From: a bacterium YEK0313
GTDB lineage: Bacteria > Pseudomonadota > Alphaproteobacteria > Rhizobiales > Phreatobacteraceae
DNA: 64,000 nt
Assembly (NCBI GenBank): GCA_000751295.2
Contig: CCMO02000001.1
Location: forward strand, 2,343,501 to 2,407,500
Direction: 5' to 3'
The notes beneath the pieces are model-generated. The model was not told the DNA's origin. It did no database searches and saw only the letters and a list, made by a program, of their open reading frames with translations. Below, in pieces: positions 25,414 to 35,042 of this stretch (within the stretch, counting starts at the first letter, position 1; every line of letters starts with the position of its first letter). Made by a program: the position numbers and the translations under genes.

Positions 25414-25479
25414 GGCGGCGGGGCGGTCGCCGGAGCCGCCGTCGCGCGGCGCGGTGTCCGGCCTCCCTCCGGCGCGCCG

Positions 25480-26436
25480 TCAGTCATAGGTCAGCAGAGT
25501 ATCGACGACCCGGTCGATCAGCGCACGGCTGCGCGCGTCGACCGCCACCAGCGCATTGGCGGGGCTTGCATGGCGCATGTTGATGGCCTCGGCGCTCTTC
25601 AGCGTGCGCAGGTCGCAGACGGTCATGCCGCGGGTATAGGTGCCGGTCTTTTCGATCCGCGCGGAGGTGTGGACATAGTCGATCAGGCTGTCGTCGACAT
25701 AGGGCACGATGGCGCAGACATCGTGCATGGGCGCGACCGTCAGGCCGTAACCGACGCGCTGCTTCTCCAGGTAGAAAGCCATCAGGTCGGCGAGCGTTGC
25801 CGCGACCGACCGGCCGGAGGCGCGCATGCGGTCGATATCGCTCTGGTCGAAGCCGGTCTGGCGGGTGACGTTGTAGCCGACCATGCGCAGGGGAATGCCG
25901 CTCTCGAACACGGTCCAGGCCGCCTCGACATCGGCGAAGATGTTGAACTCGGCGGCCGGCGTGACGTTGCCCGTCGTGGTCGAACCGCCCATCACGGTGA
26001 TCTCGCGGATCCACGACTTCAGGCGCGGCTCGCGGCGCAGCGCCATGGCGATATTGGTCTCCGGCCCGATGGTCGCCAGGATCAGCTCCTCGCGGTGCTG
26101 CTCGGCCATCGCGATGATGAAGTCGACCGCGTGCATGTCGATGACCGCGCGCCTCGGCGCCGGAATGTCCGCGCCGTCGAGACCGCTCTTGCCGTGCATG
26201 GCGGCGATCCCGACCGGCTCCTGCGCCAGGGGCTCGGCGCAGCCGCGCGCGACGGGCACGTCGAGCCTGCCCATCTCCGCGACCGCAAGCGCGTTGCGCG
26301 TGGTGTTCTCGAGCGAATTGTTGCCATGGACGCTGGTGATGCCGACGAGATCCATGTGGCGGGCCGCGAACAGGATGGCGACGGCGTCGTCATGGCCGGG
26401 ATCGCAATCGATCAGGATCTTCTGTCTGGCGGTCAT
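25480..26436 (-). CDS. Nucleoside hydrolase (IunH/RihA-type)
   Basis: The 318-residue enzyme has the family calcium-site motif DCDPGHDDA at residues 9-17 and the MHDVCAIVPY segment with the catalytic His/Asp near the C-terminus; GITSVHGNN and IGPETNIAMAL are also typical. It splits ribonucleosides to base and ribose. ATG 26436 has GGAGCC upstream. It is divergent from a LOG-like gene and near a sugar ABC importer, suggesting nucleoside or ribose salvage. Confidence 0.9.
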   Translation of the reverse strand: MTARQKILIDCDPGHDDAVAILFAARHMDLVGITSVHGNNSLENTTRNALAVAEMGRLDVPVARGCAEPLAQEPVGIAAMHGKSGLDGADIPAPRRAVIDMHAVDFIIAMAEQHREELILATIGPETNIAMALRREPRLKSWIREITVMGGSTTTGNVTPAAEFNIFADVEAAWTVFESGIPLRMVGYNVTRQTGFDQSDIDRMRASGRSVAATLADLMAFYLEKQRVGYGLTVAPMHDVCAIVPYVDDSLIDYVHTSARIEKTGTYTRGMTVCDLRTLKSAEAINMRHASPANALVAVDARSRALIDRVVDTLLTYD

Positions 26437-26605
26437 GGCTGGCTCCGGCGCATCGGGGGAGGCCGGCGAGCTTGGCGGGCGCGCGGCCGCCTGCCAACCG
26501 TCAATTGGGCAAGCCGGCTGCGCGCCGCCGGGGCAGCCGCCGGCTATGGACAGCAAGGCGCTGTGCATTAGGCTCTCGCGCAAACCGTTTGCCGCGAGCG
26601 CTGCC

Positions 26606-27247
26606 ATGCCGTCCGCCGATATCGCCCTTGTCCTCGATCCCGCCGATGGGGCCCTGTGGCATGGCGACAGGCGTTTCGACCCCTGGGCGCTCGCCTGGCG
26701 GGCCGCGTCCAGCCGGCCGGCCGGCTCACCGGTCACGCCGGTCGATGCGGCCCGGCATCTCTTCTCGCGGCCGGGCGTGCGGCGCGTGCCGGTGGGCGTC
26801 ATTGGCCCGCGCGATGCCAATGCAGGCGAATATCGGCGCGCCTATGAGATCGGCCTCGCGCTGGCCGGGATCGGCTTCACGGTCATCTGTGGTGGCCGGG
26901 CAGGGGCCATGGAGGCCGTCTGCAAGGGCGTCGCCGAGGCGGGCGGCCAGCCGATCGGCATCCTGCCGGATCACGACTGGCGCGAAGCCAATGATCATGT
27001 CGCGGTGCCGATCGCCACCGGCATCGGCGAGGCACGCAATGCGATCATCGCCACCGCGTCCTTTGCACTGGTCGCGGTCGGCGGCGGTTATGGCACCCTT
27101 TCCGAAATGGCGCTCGGGCTTCGGCTCGGGCGGCTGGTCATCGCCATGCCCGGGACATTCGACGTCGATGGGGTGGTGGCGCTCGGCACTGTACCGGAGG
27201 TGCTCGATCGGCTCTGCCGGCGCTATCTTGCGCTCGACGGTGGCTGA
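26606..27247 (+). CDS. LOG/SLOG-family protein (TIGR00725-like)
   Basis: The 213-residue protein has a Rossmann-like SLOG fold: VGVIGPRDANAGEYRRAYEIGLALAGIGFTVICGGRAGAMEAVCKG and a late VGGGYGTLSEMALGL, the counterpart of the PGGxGTxxE motif of LOG phosphoribohydrolases. The first Pro of that motif is Val here, so cytokinin-type activity is uncertain. The start may instead be an in-frame ATG at 26546. Its divergent neighbour is a nucleoside hydrolase, which would act on related substrates. Confidence 0.75.
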   Translation: MPSADIALVLDPADGALWHGDRRFDPWALAWRAASSRPAGSPVTPVDAARHLFSRPGVRRVPVGVIGPRDANAGEYRRAYEIGLALAGIGFTVICGGRAGAMEAVCKGVAEAGGQPIGILPDHDWREANDHVAVPIATGIGEARNAIIATASFALVAVGGGYGTLSEMALGLRLGRLVIAMPGTFDVDGVVALGTVPEVLDRLCRRYLALDGG

Positions 27248-27346
27248 GCGCGGCCGGGTGCACGATCAAGGGGTTGCGGCAGGCACCGGAATCGGGATGC
27301 GAGCCGGGGCCTGCAGAAGAAGACGGATGAACGGGAGGAAGGTCCG

Positions 27347-28618
27347 ATGACCGGCAGAAAAGCGAACCGCCGCGACATCCTGCTGGCGGGGGCGGCGGCA
27401 ACTGCTGCGCTCGCCGCGCCGCGCCTTGCGCGCGCCCAGGCCGCCACCTTGCGGGTGGTCTGGATGGGCTGGCCGGAAAATCAGGTGACGCCCCTGTTCG
27501 ACGAGGTCCAGAAACGCCAGCCAGCCATCAAGCTGCAGGTGGAGCGGATCCCGTTCACCCAGGTATTCCAGACCATCGAGGTGAAGCTCAACGGCCGCAC
27601 GCCCGACCCGGACATCTATATCTGCGACAGCCCGCTCACAGCATCCTATGCCTCGCGCGGCCATCTCATGGCGCTCGACGGGCTGATCGACAGGAGCCGC
27701 TTCACCCCTTCGGGGCTCGCAGCGGCGACCTATGACGGCAAGATCTATTCCGCGCCGTTCGGCTCGTCGATGCAGGTCCTGTTCTACAACAAGGCCATGC
27801 TGAAGGCGGCCGGGGTCGAGGAGCCCTCGGCCGATCCCGCCCAGCGCTGGACCTGGGAGAAGCTGGTCGCGGAGGCGAAGAAGATCGCGAGGCCCGCGGA
27901 CAACATCTGGGGTTTTGCCTTCGAGCAGTCGGAGAGGCCCTATCAGCTCCTGCCGCTCGGCCAGTCGCTCGGCGGCAAGGCGCTCTCCGACGATGGCTTC
28001 AAGGCGAGCGGCAATCTCGACGGCCCGGCCTTCGTCGAGGCCTATACCTTCATGCAGAAGCTCTATTCCGAGTTCAAGGTGGCGCCGCCCGGCCAGTTCG
28101 ACCCGGCGACGACACCGGAACTATTCGGTACCGGCAAGGTCGGTTTCTTCCTGGCCGGCACGTTCAACTTCGACACGTTCCGGTCGCGTTTCGCCGGCAT
28201 CGATTTCGGCGTCGCGCCGCATCCCTTCTTCGCCAAGGGCAAGCCGGTGACGCCGACGGGCGCCTGGCATTTCGGCGTCAATCCGCGCACCGCCCACAAG
28301 GGCGCCGTGGAGGCGGTGGTCAAGGAGCTTCTGTCCGACGACCTGCAGGCCATGTGGTTCAAGCTGCGGCCCTATCCGCCGGTCGTGAAGGCGATCTGGC
28401 AGCGCGAGGCGGCGACCTTCGACACCGACATCTGGCGCATCGCCCGCCACGAGCTCGACAACACGGCGCAGCCGCGGCCGGCGACGCCGGGTTTCCGCGA
28501 ATATGAGGACGTGCTGCGCGTGGCGCTGCGCGACATCCAGACCGGCGCCAATGTCCAGCACGCCCTGACCCAGGCGGCCACCCGCATCGATCGCGAGATC
28601 GCCAAATACAAGGGCTGA
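27347..28618 (+). CDS. ABC transporter sugar-type solute-binding protein (family 1)
   Basis: The 423-residue protein starts with a twin-arginine-like leader (ANRRDILLAGAAATAALAAPRLARAQA) and then the fold of extracellular solute-binding protein family 1 (MalE-like): VVWMGWPENQVTPLFDEVQKRQPAIKLQVE, PDIYICDSPLTASYASRG, APFGSSMQVLFYNKAMLKAAG. It delivers a sugar or polyol to the permeases encoded next. ATG 27347 has GGGAGGAAGG upstream. Confidence 0.88.
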   Translation: MTGRKANRRDILLAGAAATAALAAPRLARAQAATLRVVWMGWPENQVTPLFDEVQKRQPAIKLQVERIPFTQVFQTIEVKLNGRTPDPDIYICDSPLTASYASRGHLMALDGLIDRSRFTPSGLAAATYDGKIYSAPFGSSMQVLFYNKAMLKAAGVEEPSADPAQRWTWEKLVAEAKKIARPADNIWGFAFEQSERPYQLLPLGQSLGGKALSDDGFKASGNLDGPAFVEAYTFMQKLYSEFKVAPPGQFDPATTPELFGTGKVGFFLAGTFNFDTFRSRFAGIDFGVAPHPFFAKGKPVTPTGAWHFGVNPRTAHKGAVEAVVKELLSDDLQAMWFKLRPYPPVVKAIWQREAATFDTDIWRIARHELDNTAQPRPATPGFREYEDVLRVALRDIQTGANVQHALTQAATRIDREIAKYKG

Positions 28619-28719
28619 GCCGTGCCTGATGCCCTGATCCTCGAACGGGCGCGCCGGTGCCCGGCAAGGCGCATTGCCGGCTCGCGCTGCACGACGGCCC
28701 GGCCGCCGGAGGCGTCGCG

Positions 28720-29586
28720 ATGAACACGCGCTGGTGGGTGCCCTATGCCTTTCTCGCCCCGGCCTTGCTGGGGCTGGCGCTGTTCCGCTTCACGCCCATC
28801 GGCATTGCCGTGGCCGGCAGCCTGTTCGGCGAGACCATCCGCGGCGACACGGTCTTCCAGGGACTGAAGAACTACCGCGAGCTGATCGACGACCCGACCT
28901 TCTGGGGCGCGCTGTCGACCACGCTGATCTTCAACCTGATCGTCAACCCGCTGCAGGTCTTCCTGGCCTTCGTGCTGGCCATGCTGGTGCGCCGGCCCGG
29001 GCGCTTCATCGACGTGTTCCGTGCCGCCTTCCTGCTGCCGATGACCGTGTCGATCGCCATCACCTCGGTGCTCTGGAACATCCTGCTCGATCCGACGCTC
29101 GGGCCGGTCAACGGCTTCCTGCGCTGGCTCGGCCTGTCTGCGCAGCCGTTCTTCCGCTCGCCCGACCAGGCGCTGCCGACCCTGATCGCGGTGGTGAGCT
29201 GGAAGGGCGTCGGCTATTGGATGGTGTTCCTGCTGGCCGGCCTTCTCGCCATCCCCAAGGAGCTCGACGAGGCCGCCGGCCTCGACGGCGCGACCGCGTG
29301 GCAGCGGCTGCGCTATGTCACCTTGCCGATGATGCGCCGGCCGCTCGCCTTCGTGCTTGTCGCCGACACGGCGGCGAACTTCCTGCTGTTCGCGCCGGTC
29401 TATGTCATTACCCATGGCGGGCCGAACGGGGCGACCCATCTCCTGATGTTCGAGGCCTACCAGTCGGCCTTCGCCTTCCTCAACCATGGCCGATCGCTGG
29501 CCATCTCCACGGTCATCCTGCTGATCATCCTGGTCACTGCGCTGTTCGAGATGCGGCTGTTCCGTCAGCGCGAGGGCGAGGCATGA
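28720..29586 (+). CDS. ABC sugar permease, MalF-type
   Basis: The 288-residue integral membrane protein has about six spans and the permease EAA loop ELDEAAGLDGATAWQRLRYVTLPMM (about residues 185-210). GGAGGCGTCGCG precedes ATG 28720. The stop overlaps the next permease start (ATGA). Confidence 0.88.
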   Translation: MNTRWWVPYAFLAPALLGLALFRFTPIGIAVAGSLFGETIRGDTVFQGLKNYRELIDDPTFWGALSTTLIFNLIVNPLQVFLAFVLAMLVRRPGRFIDVFRAAFLLPMTVSIAITSVLWNILLDPTLGPVNGFLRWLGLSAQPFFRSPDQALPTLIAVVSWKGVGYWMVFLLAGLLAIPKELDEAAGLDGATAWQRLRYVTLPMMRRPLAFVLVADTAANFLLFAPVYVITHGGPNGATHLLMFEAYQSAFAFLNHGRSLAISTVILLIILVTALFEMRLFRQREGEA

Positions 29587-30431
29587 GGCCCGACGGCACC
29601 AGCGCGCCCTGGCGGACGGGCCTGCGCTACCTCGCGCTCGTGCTGGTGGCGGCGCTCCTGCTGCTGCCGGTCTACTGGCTCGTCATGTCGTCGTTCCGGC
29701 CGGGCGAGCAGATCTTCGCCAGCAGCGGTCGGTTCGGCCTCGCGACGCTCGTGCCGTCCGAACTCACCCTGGAAAACTACCGGCAGGTCCTGATCGACGG
29801 CAATTTCGGCCGCGCGCTGTTCAATTCGCTCTTCGTGTCGGTCGCAACCGTCGTGCTCGGCATCCTCGTCAACTCGATGGCGGGTTTCGCCTTCGCCGTC
29901 TTCGACTTCCCGTTCAAGCGCACGCTGTTCGTGGCGGTGCTCCTGTCGTTCATGATGCCGTTCGAGGCGATCGTCATTCCGCTCTACGTGCTGATGCGCG
30001 GCCTCGGCTGGGTCGACACCTATGCCGCGCTGATCGCGCCGGACGTGGCGAGCGGCATCGTCGTCTTCCTGTTCCGGCAGTTCTTCGCCCAGATCCCGAA
30101 GGAGATCTACGAGGCGGCGCGCGTCGACGGCGCCAGCTGGTGGCAGATCTACAGGCGCATGACCATGCCGCTGTCCTGGCCGACCGCGGCCACTGCGGCG
30201 CTGATGATGTTCATCCACCAGTGGGACGCCTTCTTCTGGCCGCTGGTGGCGGCGAGCTCGCCGGATCTAGCGGTGGTGCAGGTGGCGATCGCCCGCAACA
30301 TGACGCTCGAACAGTCCAACTGGGGCGCGCTTTTCGCCTCCGCCTCCACGGCCGTCCTGGTCGCGCTGATCCCGTTCCTCGTGCTGCAGCGCTACTACAT
30401 CCGCACTGTCGCCCTGCAGACCGATCGCTGA
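29583..30431 (+). CDS. ABC sugar permease, MalG-type
   Basis: The 282-residue permease has about six spans and the EAA loop EIYEAARVDGASWWQIYRRMTMPLSWP (about residues 180-206). It pairs with the upstream MalF-type permease and binding protein. No ATP-binding subunit gene follows, so the importer must borrow an ATPase encoded elsewhere, as MsmK-type shared ATPases do. Confidence 0.88.
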   Translation: MRPDGTSAPWRTGLRYLALVLVAALLLLPVYWLVMSSFRPGEQIFASSGRFGLATLVPSELTLENYRQVLIDGNFGRALFNSLFVSVATVVLGILVNSMAGFAFAVFDFPFKRTLFVAVLLSFMMPFEAIVIPLYVLMRGLGWVDTYAALIAPDVASGIVVFLFRQFFAQIPKEIYEAARVDGASWWQIYRRMTMPLSWPTAATAALMMFIHQWDAFFWPLVAASSPDLAVVQVAIARNMTLEQSNWGALFASASTAVLVALIPFLVLQRYYIRTVALQTDR

Positions 30432-30460
30432 CGCGGAGCGGTCCGCCACACGGCCCGCTG

Positions 30461-30498
30461 GTGCCTTCGGCACTGTCCGCGCCGCCTGGCCGGCGCGG
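30461..30498. terminator. Two adjacent hairpins after the ABC operon
   Basis: GTGCC-TTC-GGCAC is followed at once by CCGCGCCG-CCTGGC-CGGCGCGG (8-bp stem). They sit between the ABC operon and the convergent GGDEF/EAL gene. Without U-tracts, a role in bidirectional ending or mRNA protection is only likely. Confidence 0.35.
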
Positions 30499-30566
30499 CG
30501 TGATGGCGGAGCCGGGTCGGACGATGTGAAGGCGCTTGGCGGCTGGCGCGAACGATGGCCGGTCCG

Positions 30567-32522
30567 TCACGCCTGCAGCAGGGCCATTGCCTCGGCAGCG
30601 CCGACCGGCCTGCCGATCAGGTAGCCCTGCGCCTCGCCGCAGCCGAGGCCGCGCAGCAGCAGCAGTTGGTCTTCGGTTTCCACCCCTTCGGCGGTCGTGT
30701 CGATGCCGAGGTCGCGGGCAAGGCCGATGACCGATTTGACGATGGCCGCGCTCTGCGGGTTGGTCTTGAGGTCCTGCACGAAGGAGCGGTCGATCTTGAT
30801 CCGTTGCAGCGGCAGGCGGCGCAGATAGCTCAGCGAGGAATAGCCGGTGCCGAAATCGTCGAGCGCGACATGTACGCCTTGGGCCGAGAGATGCTGCAGG
30901 ATCTCCAGGGTGAGCTCGTCGTCCGAGAGCAGGGCGCTTTCGGTCACCTCCACCTCGAAGCGGTCGAGGCTGAGGCCGGCCTGGGCGATGGCATCGGTAA
31001 CGCGGGTCGCGATGCCCGGCTCGCGAAACTGCACGGCCGAGAAGTTCACTGCGATGCGAGGCGCGCCGGGCCAGGTGACGGCGGTTCGGCAGGCCTCCTC
31101 CACCACCCATTGGCCGATCGAGCGGATCAGCCCGGTCCATTCCGCAACGGGGATGAACTCGTCGGGGGGTACGTTGCCGCGGGTCGGATGCTGCCAGCGA
31201 AGCAACGCTTCGAAGCCGACGATCCGGTTGTCGGCAAGCGACAGGATCGGCTGGTAGGCGAGCTGAAACTCACCGCGCGCGAGCGCGTTGCCGAGATCGT
31301 GCTCGAGCGCCCGACGCTTGCGCGAGACCGCGTGGTCGCTGACGTCGAAGAACCGGAACGATCCGCCGCGCGACTTCTTCGCTTGATACAGCGCAATATC
31401 CGCGCTGCGGAAGAGATCGCCTGGCGTATCGCCATCGGCCGGCGCCATGGCAAGCCCGAGACTGGCCGTATTTACCACCTCCTCGCCCAGCACCTTGAAG
31501 GGCTTGGCGAAGACGTCGAGGATGCGCCGGGCAAAGGCGGCGCCCCGATCGATGTCGCCAATGTCGCTGGCGATCAGGGCGAAGGCGTCGCCGCCGAGCC
31601 GCGCCAGGGTGTCGCCGGGGCGGGCGCAGGCGCTGAGCCGGCTGGCCGCCTGAACGAGCAGATCGTCACCGGCCGCGCGGCCGAGCCTGTCGTTGATCGC
31701 CTTGAAGCTGTCGAGATCGAGCAGCACCAGCGTGAAGGGAACGTTCTTGCGTGCCAGCCGCTCGAAAGCCGCCTCGACGCTTTCGTTGAAGCCGATCCGG
31801 TTGGGCAGTCGGGTGAGCGGGTCGCTGCGGATCTGCCGTTCCGCCTCGAACTGGGCGACGAGGCGCCAGGCATTCTCCACCGCATAGGCGAAGACCGTGC
31901 GCAGCAGCACCAGCGCATAAACGACGAGCAGGGCGGCGACCAGCAAATACCCGACATCGTCGGAGCGGGCGATGGCGATTGCCGATGCGATGAAGATCGG
32001 CACGGTGAAGCCGACCGCCGCCACCGGTATCGGGCCCAGGCTGAAGCCGCCGCCGGCCAGCATGCCGGCGGCAAGGCAGGCAATGATCAACTGAACGCTG
32101 TGGCTCGCGTGATTGAAGAAGAACAGCGGGGCGGCCGCCCACAGGCTGCCGAGCAGGACGGCGTAGAGGAGCGTGCGGCGGATCGCGCGCACCGAGGCCG
32201 TGGCCGGCCTCGCCTCGGCCTGGCGCCGGTTCTGCCTGACATGCAGCAGCAGAACGAGCCCGGCGACGAGCAGCGCCCACACCGCCGTGCCGGCGAAGGC
32301 GGGAGCGCCCCATTGCGCGAGCAGCAGGATCAGCGCGTTGCAGAGATTGGCCGCCATGATGCCGCGCGTGTGGCGCAGCACGCCGGCAAGCTGCGCGGCG
32401 CGCAAGCGACCGGCAACGGCCTCGTCGGTGCGAGGCCCGCCGAACGGCGACAGATCGCCGGAAATGATCTGCCCGACCCTGCTGCGAAGCGCATCCTGCA
32501 CGTCAGACCCCAGATCGAACAT
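30567..32522 (-). CDS. Membrane GGDEF/EAL diguanylate cyclase/phosphodiesterase
   Basis: The 651-residue protein has about six membrane spans (residues 55-215), a GGDEF domain (about 235-400) and an EAL domain (about 405-645). The cyclase signature reads GGDAF instead of GG[DE]EF, so the cyclase half is probably inactive or regulatory. The EAL half keeps FEALLRW, the N-F-S metal segment, DDFGTGYSSL, KIDRSF and AEGVETEDQ, so it likely hydrolyses cyclic di-GMP. ATG 32522 is preferred over an upstream GTG at 32612. Confidence 0.87.
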   Translation of the reverse strand: MFDLGSDVQDALRSRVGQIISGDLSPFGGPRTDEAVAGRLRAAQLAGVLRHTRGIMAANLCNALILLLAQWGAPAFAGTAVWALLVAGLVLLLHVRQNRRQAEARPATASVRAIRRTLLYAVLLGSLWAAAPLFFFNHASHSVQLIIACLAAGMLAGGGFSLGPIPVAAVGFTVPIFIASAIAIARSDDVGYLLVAALLVVYALVLLRTVFAYAVENAWRLVAQFEAERQIRSDPLTRLPNRIGFNESVEAAFERLARKNVPFTLVLLDLDSFKAINDRLGRAAGDDLLVQAASRLSACARPGDTLARLGGDAFALIASDIGDIDRGAAFARRILDVFAKPFKVLGEEVVNTASLGLAMAPADGDTPGDLFRSADIALYQAKKSRGGSFRFFDVSDHAVSRKRRALEHDLGNALARGEFQLAYQPILSLADNRIVGFEALLRWQHPTRGNVPPDEFIPVAEWTGLIRSIGQWVVEEACRTAVTWPGAPRIAVNFSAVQFREPGIATRVTDAIAQAGLSLDRFEVEVTESALLSDDELTLEILQHLSAQGVHVALDDFGTGYSSLSYLRRLPLQRIKIDRSFVQDLKTNPQSAAIVKSVIGLARDLGIDTTAEGVETEDQLLLLRGLGCGEAQGYLIGRPVGAAEAMALLQA

Positions 32523-32730
32523 CCTGTGGCCGGGTCGACGCAGGCGCGATGAATGCGCTTCATCGCGCCGAACGTGGTGGCGGCGCCGGGAGAATAAGCT
32601 GGAAAATGTCACCGATTTCGTAACGATGTCGGCACGTTAGCGCTCGCGGATGATCCTCGCTAGCCCGGAGTTCACGGTTGGGCCGGTTGGGTGCCGGCAG
32701 CAGCGGCCGGACCTCTTTCGCCCGCCGCTT

Positions 32731-33978
32731 CTAGCCCGGGGCTGCACCCTGGATATTCACGTAAACCGCATAGATCGACTGGCTCGCGGCCATGAACAGG
32801 CGATTCCGCTTCGGCGCGCCGAAGCAGACATTGCCGCAGACCTCGGGCAACCGGATCCGCCCTATCAGCTTGCCGTCGGGGCTCCAGACGGTCACGCCGC
32901 TATAGCCGACGGATCGCCCGGCATTGCTGGAAGCCCAGACATTGCCGTCGACGTCGCAGCGCAAGCCGTCGGGGCCGCAGGCTATGCCGTCGACCTTGCA
33001 GGCGCTGAACAGCTTCTGATTGGCCGGCTTATTGTCGGGCCCGACATCGAATACGTGGATGTCGCCCTTGCCGCCCGGGCCCTGGTCGCCGGGTCCCTTG
33101 CCGGTCGAGGCGACGTAGAGCTTCCTGTAGTCGGGCGAGAAGCAGAGGCCGTTGGGATCGGGCACCTGCTGCTCGCCGATCACGAGATCGATCCTTCCGC
33201 TCGGATCGATGCGGTAGCAGTTGGTCGGCAGTTCGCGCCGCCATGTTCCGATCCCCGCCGGCTGACCGAGGCGCGGATTGATCCGGCCGGCCGGATTGCT
33301 CGGGCCGCCCGGCGCATCTGGCGCGCCTTCGTAGAGCTGACCGCCATAGGGCGGGTCGGTGAACCAGTAGCTGCCGTCGGGATGAGCGACGACGTCGTTG
33401 GGAGAATTCAGCCGCTTGCCGTCGAAGCTGTCGGCGAGAACGGTGACCGAGCCGTCGAGTTCGTAGCGGACCACCCGGCGCATCAGATGTTCGCAGGACA
33501 ATTGACGGCCCTGGAAGTCGAAGCTGTTGCCGTTGGAATTGTTGGACGGCTGGCGCATGACGCTGACATGGCCGTCGTCCTCGATCCAGCGCATCTGCCG
33601 GTTGTTGGGAATGTCGCTCCAGACGAGATAGCGGCCTTGAGCGTTCCAGGCCGGTCCCTCGGCCCAGAGGGCGCCGGTCCAGAGCCGCTGGATGGCGCTG
33701 TTCGGCTGCACATAGGCGTCGAAGGTCGGGTCGATGGAGAGGATGTCCGGATCCGAAAAATAGGTCGTCGGTGCGCCGGAGGGGCTGAAATCGCGCGGCG
33801 GCTGGGTCACCGTGCTGGGCGGCGCCTGGGCGCCGGCGGGAGCCTGCGCCGCGGCCCGGCCGGTGCCGAGGATGCCAAGGCCGCCGGCCGCGATGAGCGC
33901 GCGCCGGGACAGGGCCGGAGCGGGGCTCCGGCGGGGGCGGCAAGGCGTTTCCGGAAGGCTGGTCCATTCTCTGGTCAT
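32731..33978 (-). CDS. Exported SMP-30/gluconolactonase-like protein
   Basis: The 415-residue protein has a twin-arginine-like leader (ALSRRALIAAGGLGILGTGRAAAQA) and a six-bladed SMP-30/gluconolactonase propeller. Metal-site residues fit LWAEGPAW (Glu), NSPNDVV (Asn), DPNGLCFS and CDVDGNVWAS (Asp). It probably hydrolyses a sugar lactone or similar ester in the periplasm. The start ATG 33978 is the first in frame. Confidence 0.85.
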   Translation of the reverse strand: MTREWTSLPETPCRPRRSPAPALSRRALIAAGGLGILGTGRAAAQAPAGAQAPPSTVTQPPRDFSPSGAPTTYFSDPDILSIDPTFDAYVQPNSAIQRLWTGALWAEGPAWNAQGRYLVWSDIPNNRQMRWIEDDGHVSVMRQPSNNSNGNSFDFQGRQLSCEHLMRRVVRYELDGSVTVLADSFDGKRLNSPNDVVAHPDGSYWFTDPPYGGQLYEGAPDAPGGPSNPAGRINPRLGQPAGIGTWRRELPTNCYRIDPSGRIDLVIGEQQVPDPNGLCFSPDYRKLYVASTGKGPGDQGPGGKGDIHVFDVGPDNKPANQKLFSACKVDGIACGPDGLRCDVDGNVWASSNAGRSVGYSGVTVWSPDGKLIGRIRLPEVCGNVCFGAPKRNRLFMAASQSIYAVYVNIQGAAPG

Positions 33979-34156
33979 GGTCGGTGCTCTTCGGTTTGGT
34001 GGTGCGGAAGGCAGGCCAATGATCGAGGCGGTTGTCGTTCAACCAGAAGGCGGGCGCGTCCACGGATGCGCGGCCGCGCCTGGACAGGAGCCTACGCTCG
34101 CCCGCCCATGCTTGACAGGGCGGTTTTGATGTTCCGGAGATGCCGGTGACGCTGGC

Positions 34157-34906
34157 TTACGACGCCGCGACGGTCTCGCGCCGGCGCAGGACGAGGCGGA
34201 TCAGCGGCGCCGCAACCGCCGTGCCCAGCCCCATCAGGATCAGCCAGAGCGGCGTCGTGACGCCGGCAAGAAACGCCAGCATGGCGCTGATCCAGGCCGC
34301 ACCGAGAAGAACGACCACACGCAGTGCGGCCCAGCCGAAGAAGGCGAGGCGCCGGCCCGGACCGCCTTCGCTTGGCCAGCGCAGGCGCGGTACGAGGGCG
34401 ACCGCAAAGAGCGCGCCGATGCCGATGAAGGCGAGGGCGGTGCCGCCGAGCCCCAGGACCTGTGCGAGCTCGGCCTTCGCGATTTCGGGCAGCGTTGCCC
34501 AGCGCGCGCGAAAGCCCCAGGCTTCGGCACCGCGCTCCAGTGCCCAGATCGCGTCCTGGCGCGGGCGGATGATCTCGCCGACCCGGAACGAGGCGGGATC
34601 GACCTCATAGGCCGTCCAGTTCCCGGGATCGACGGCGACGCATTGGCGTTCGCCGCTGCAGGTCAGCAGCATGGCGATCGAGCTCGGCGTCCGCGCGAGC
34701 GAGCGTCCCTCCGCGTCGAGCACCACGGCGCGCGCCGGATCGGCGCCGACCACGCCGTCACCCTTCAGGATGCGCAGCCGGCCGATCGTTCCGTCGGGCA
34801 GGGCGATCTCGCGGCTGTCGGTGAAATAGGGGCTGTGCGCGGCCGCGGGCTGGCTGACGACGAGCGGCATGAGGGCGATGAGCAGCGCGCGGACGAGCCA
34901 GGACAT
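34157..34906 (-). CDS. Hypothetical exported membrane protein
   Basis: The 249-residue protein has a signal peptide (MSWLVRALLIALMPLVVSQPAAA), a periplasmic part of about 120 residues with two cysteines (LTCSGERQC), and three C-terminal hydrophobic segments (about residues 150-172, 190-210, 215-238). GAGG precedes ATG 34906. No family is recognised. It is divergent from a DedA gene. Confidence 0.65.
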   Translation of the reverse strand: MSWLVRALLIALMPLVVSQPAAAHSPYFTDSREIALPDGTIGRLRILKGDGVVGADPARAVVLDAEGRSLARTPSSIAMLLTCSGERQCVAVDPGNWTAYEVDPASFRVGEIIRPRQDAIWALERGAEAWGFRARWATLPEIAKAELAQVLGLGGTALAFIGIGALFAVALVPRLRWPSEGGPGRRLAFFGWAALRVVVLLGAAWISAMLAFLAGVTTPLWLILMGLGTAVAAPLIRLVLRRRETVAAS

Positions 34907-35042
34907 GAACGACCTCTGATGGTATCAGCTCGAATCTCATACACGATTGCGGCGCTCTCGGGCCGTGATCATGACGGAGAGCCAGCGCACTGGCAGGCAC
35001 GGTCCCGGCGGCCGGCGGCGGCGCGATCGATCGGTTGGAACC

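Noticed and set aside
26472..26497. TTGGC-N16-GCCAA inverted repeat between the nucleoside hydrolase and LOG-like genes
   Set aside because: The inner part is poorly symmetric and GC-rich repeats of this quality are common by chance here.
30555..32552. 665-codon plus-strand frame opposite the GGDEF/EAL gene
   Set aside because: Antisense shadow; Arg/Gly/Gln-rich translation without domains.
32650..34149. Plus-strand frame opposite the SMP-30 gene
   Set aside because: The minus strand gives a full exported lactonase; the plus frame has no motif or ribosome-binding site.
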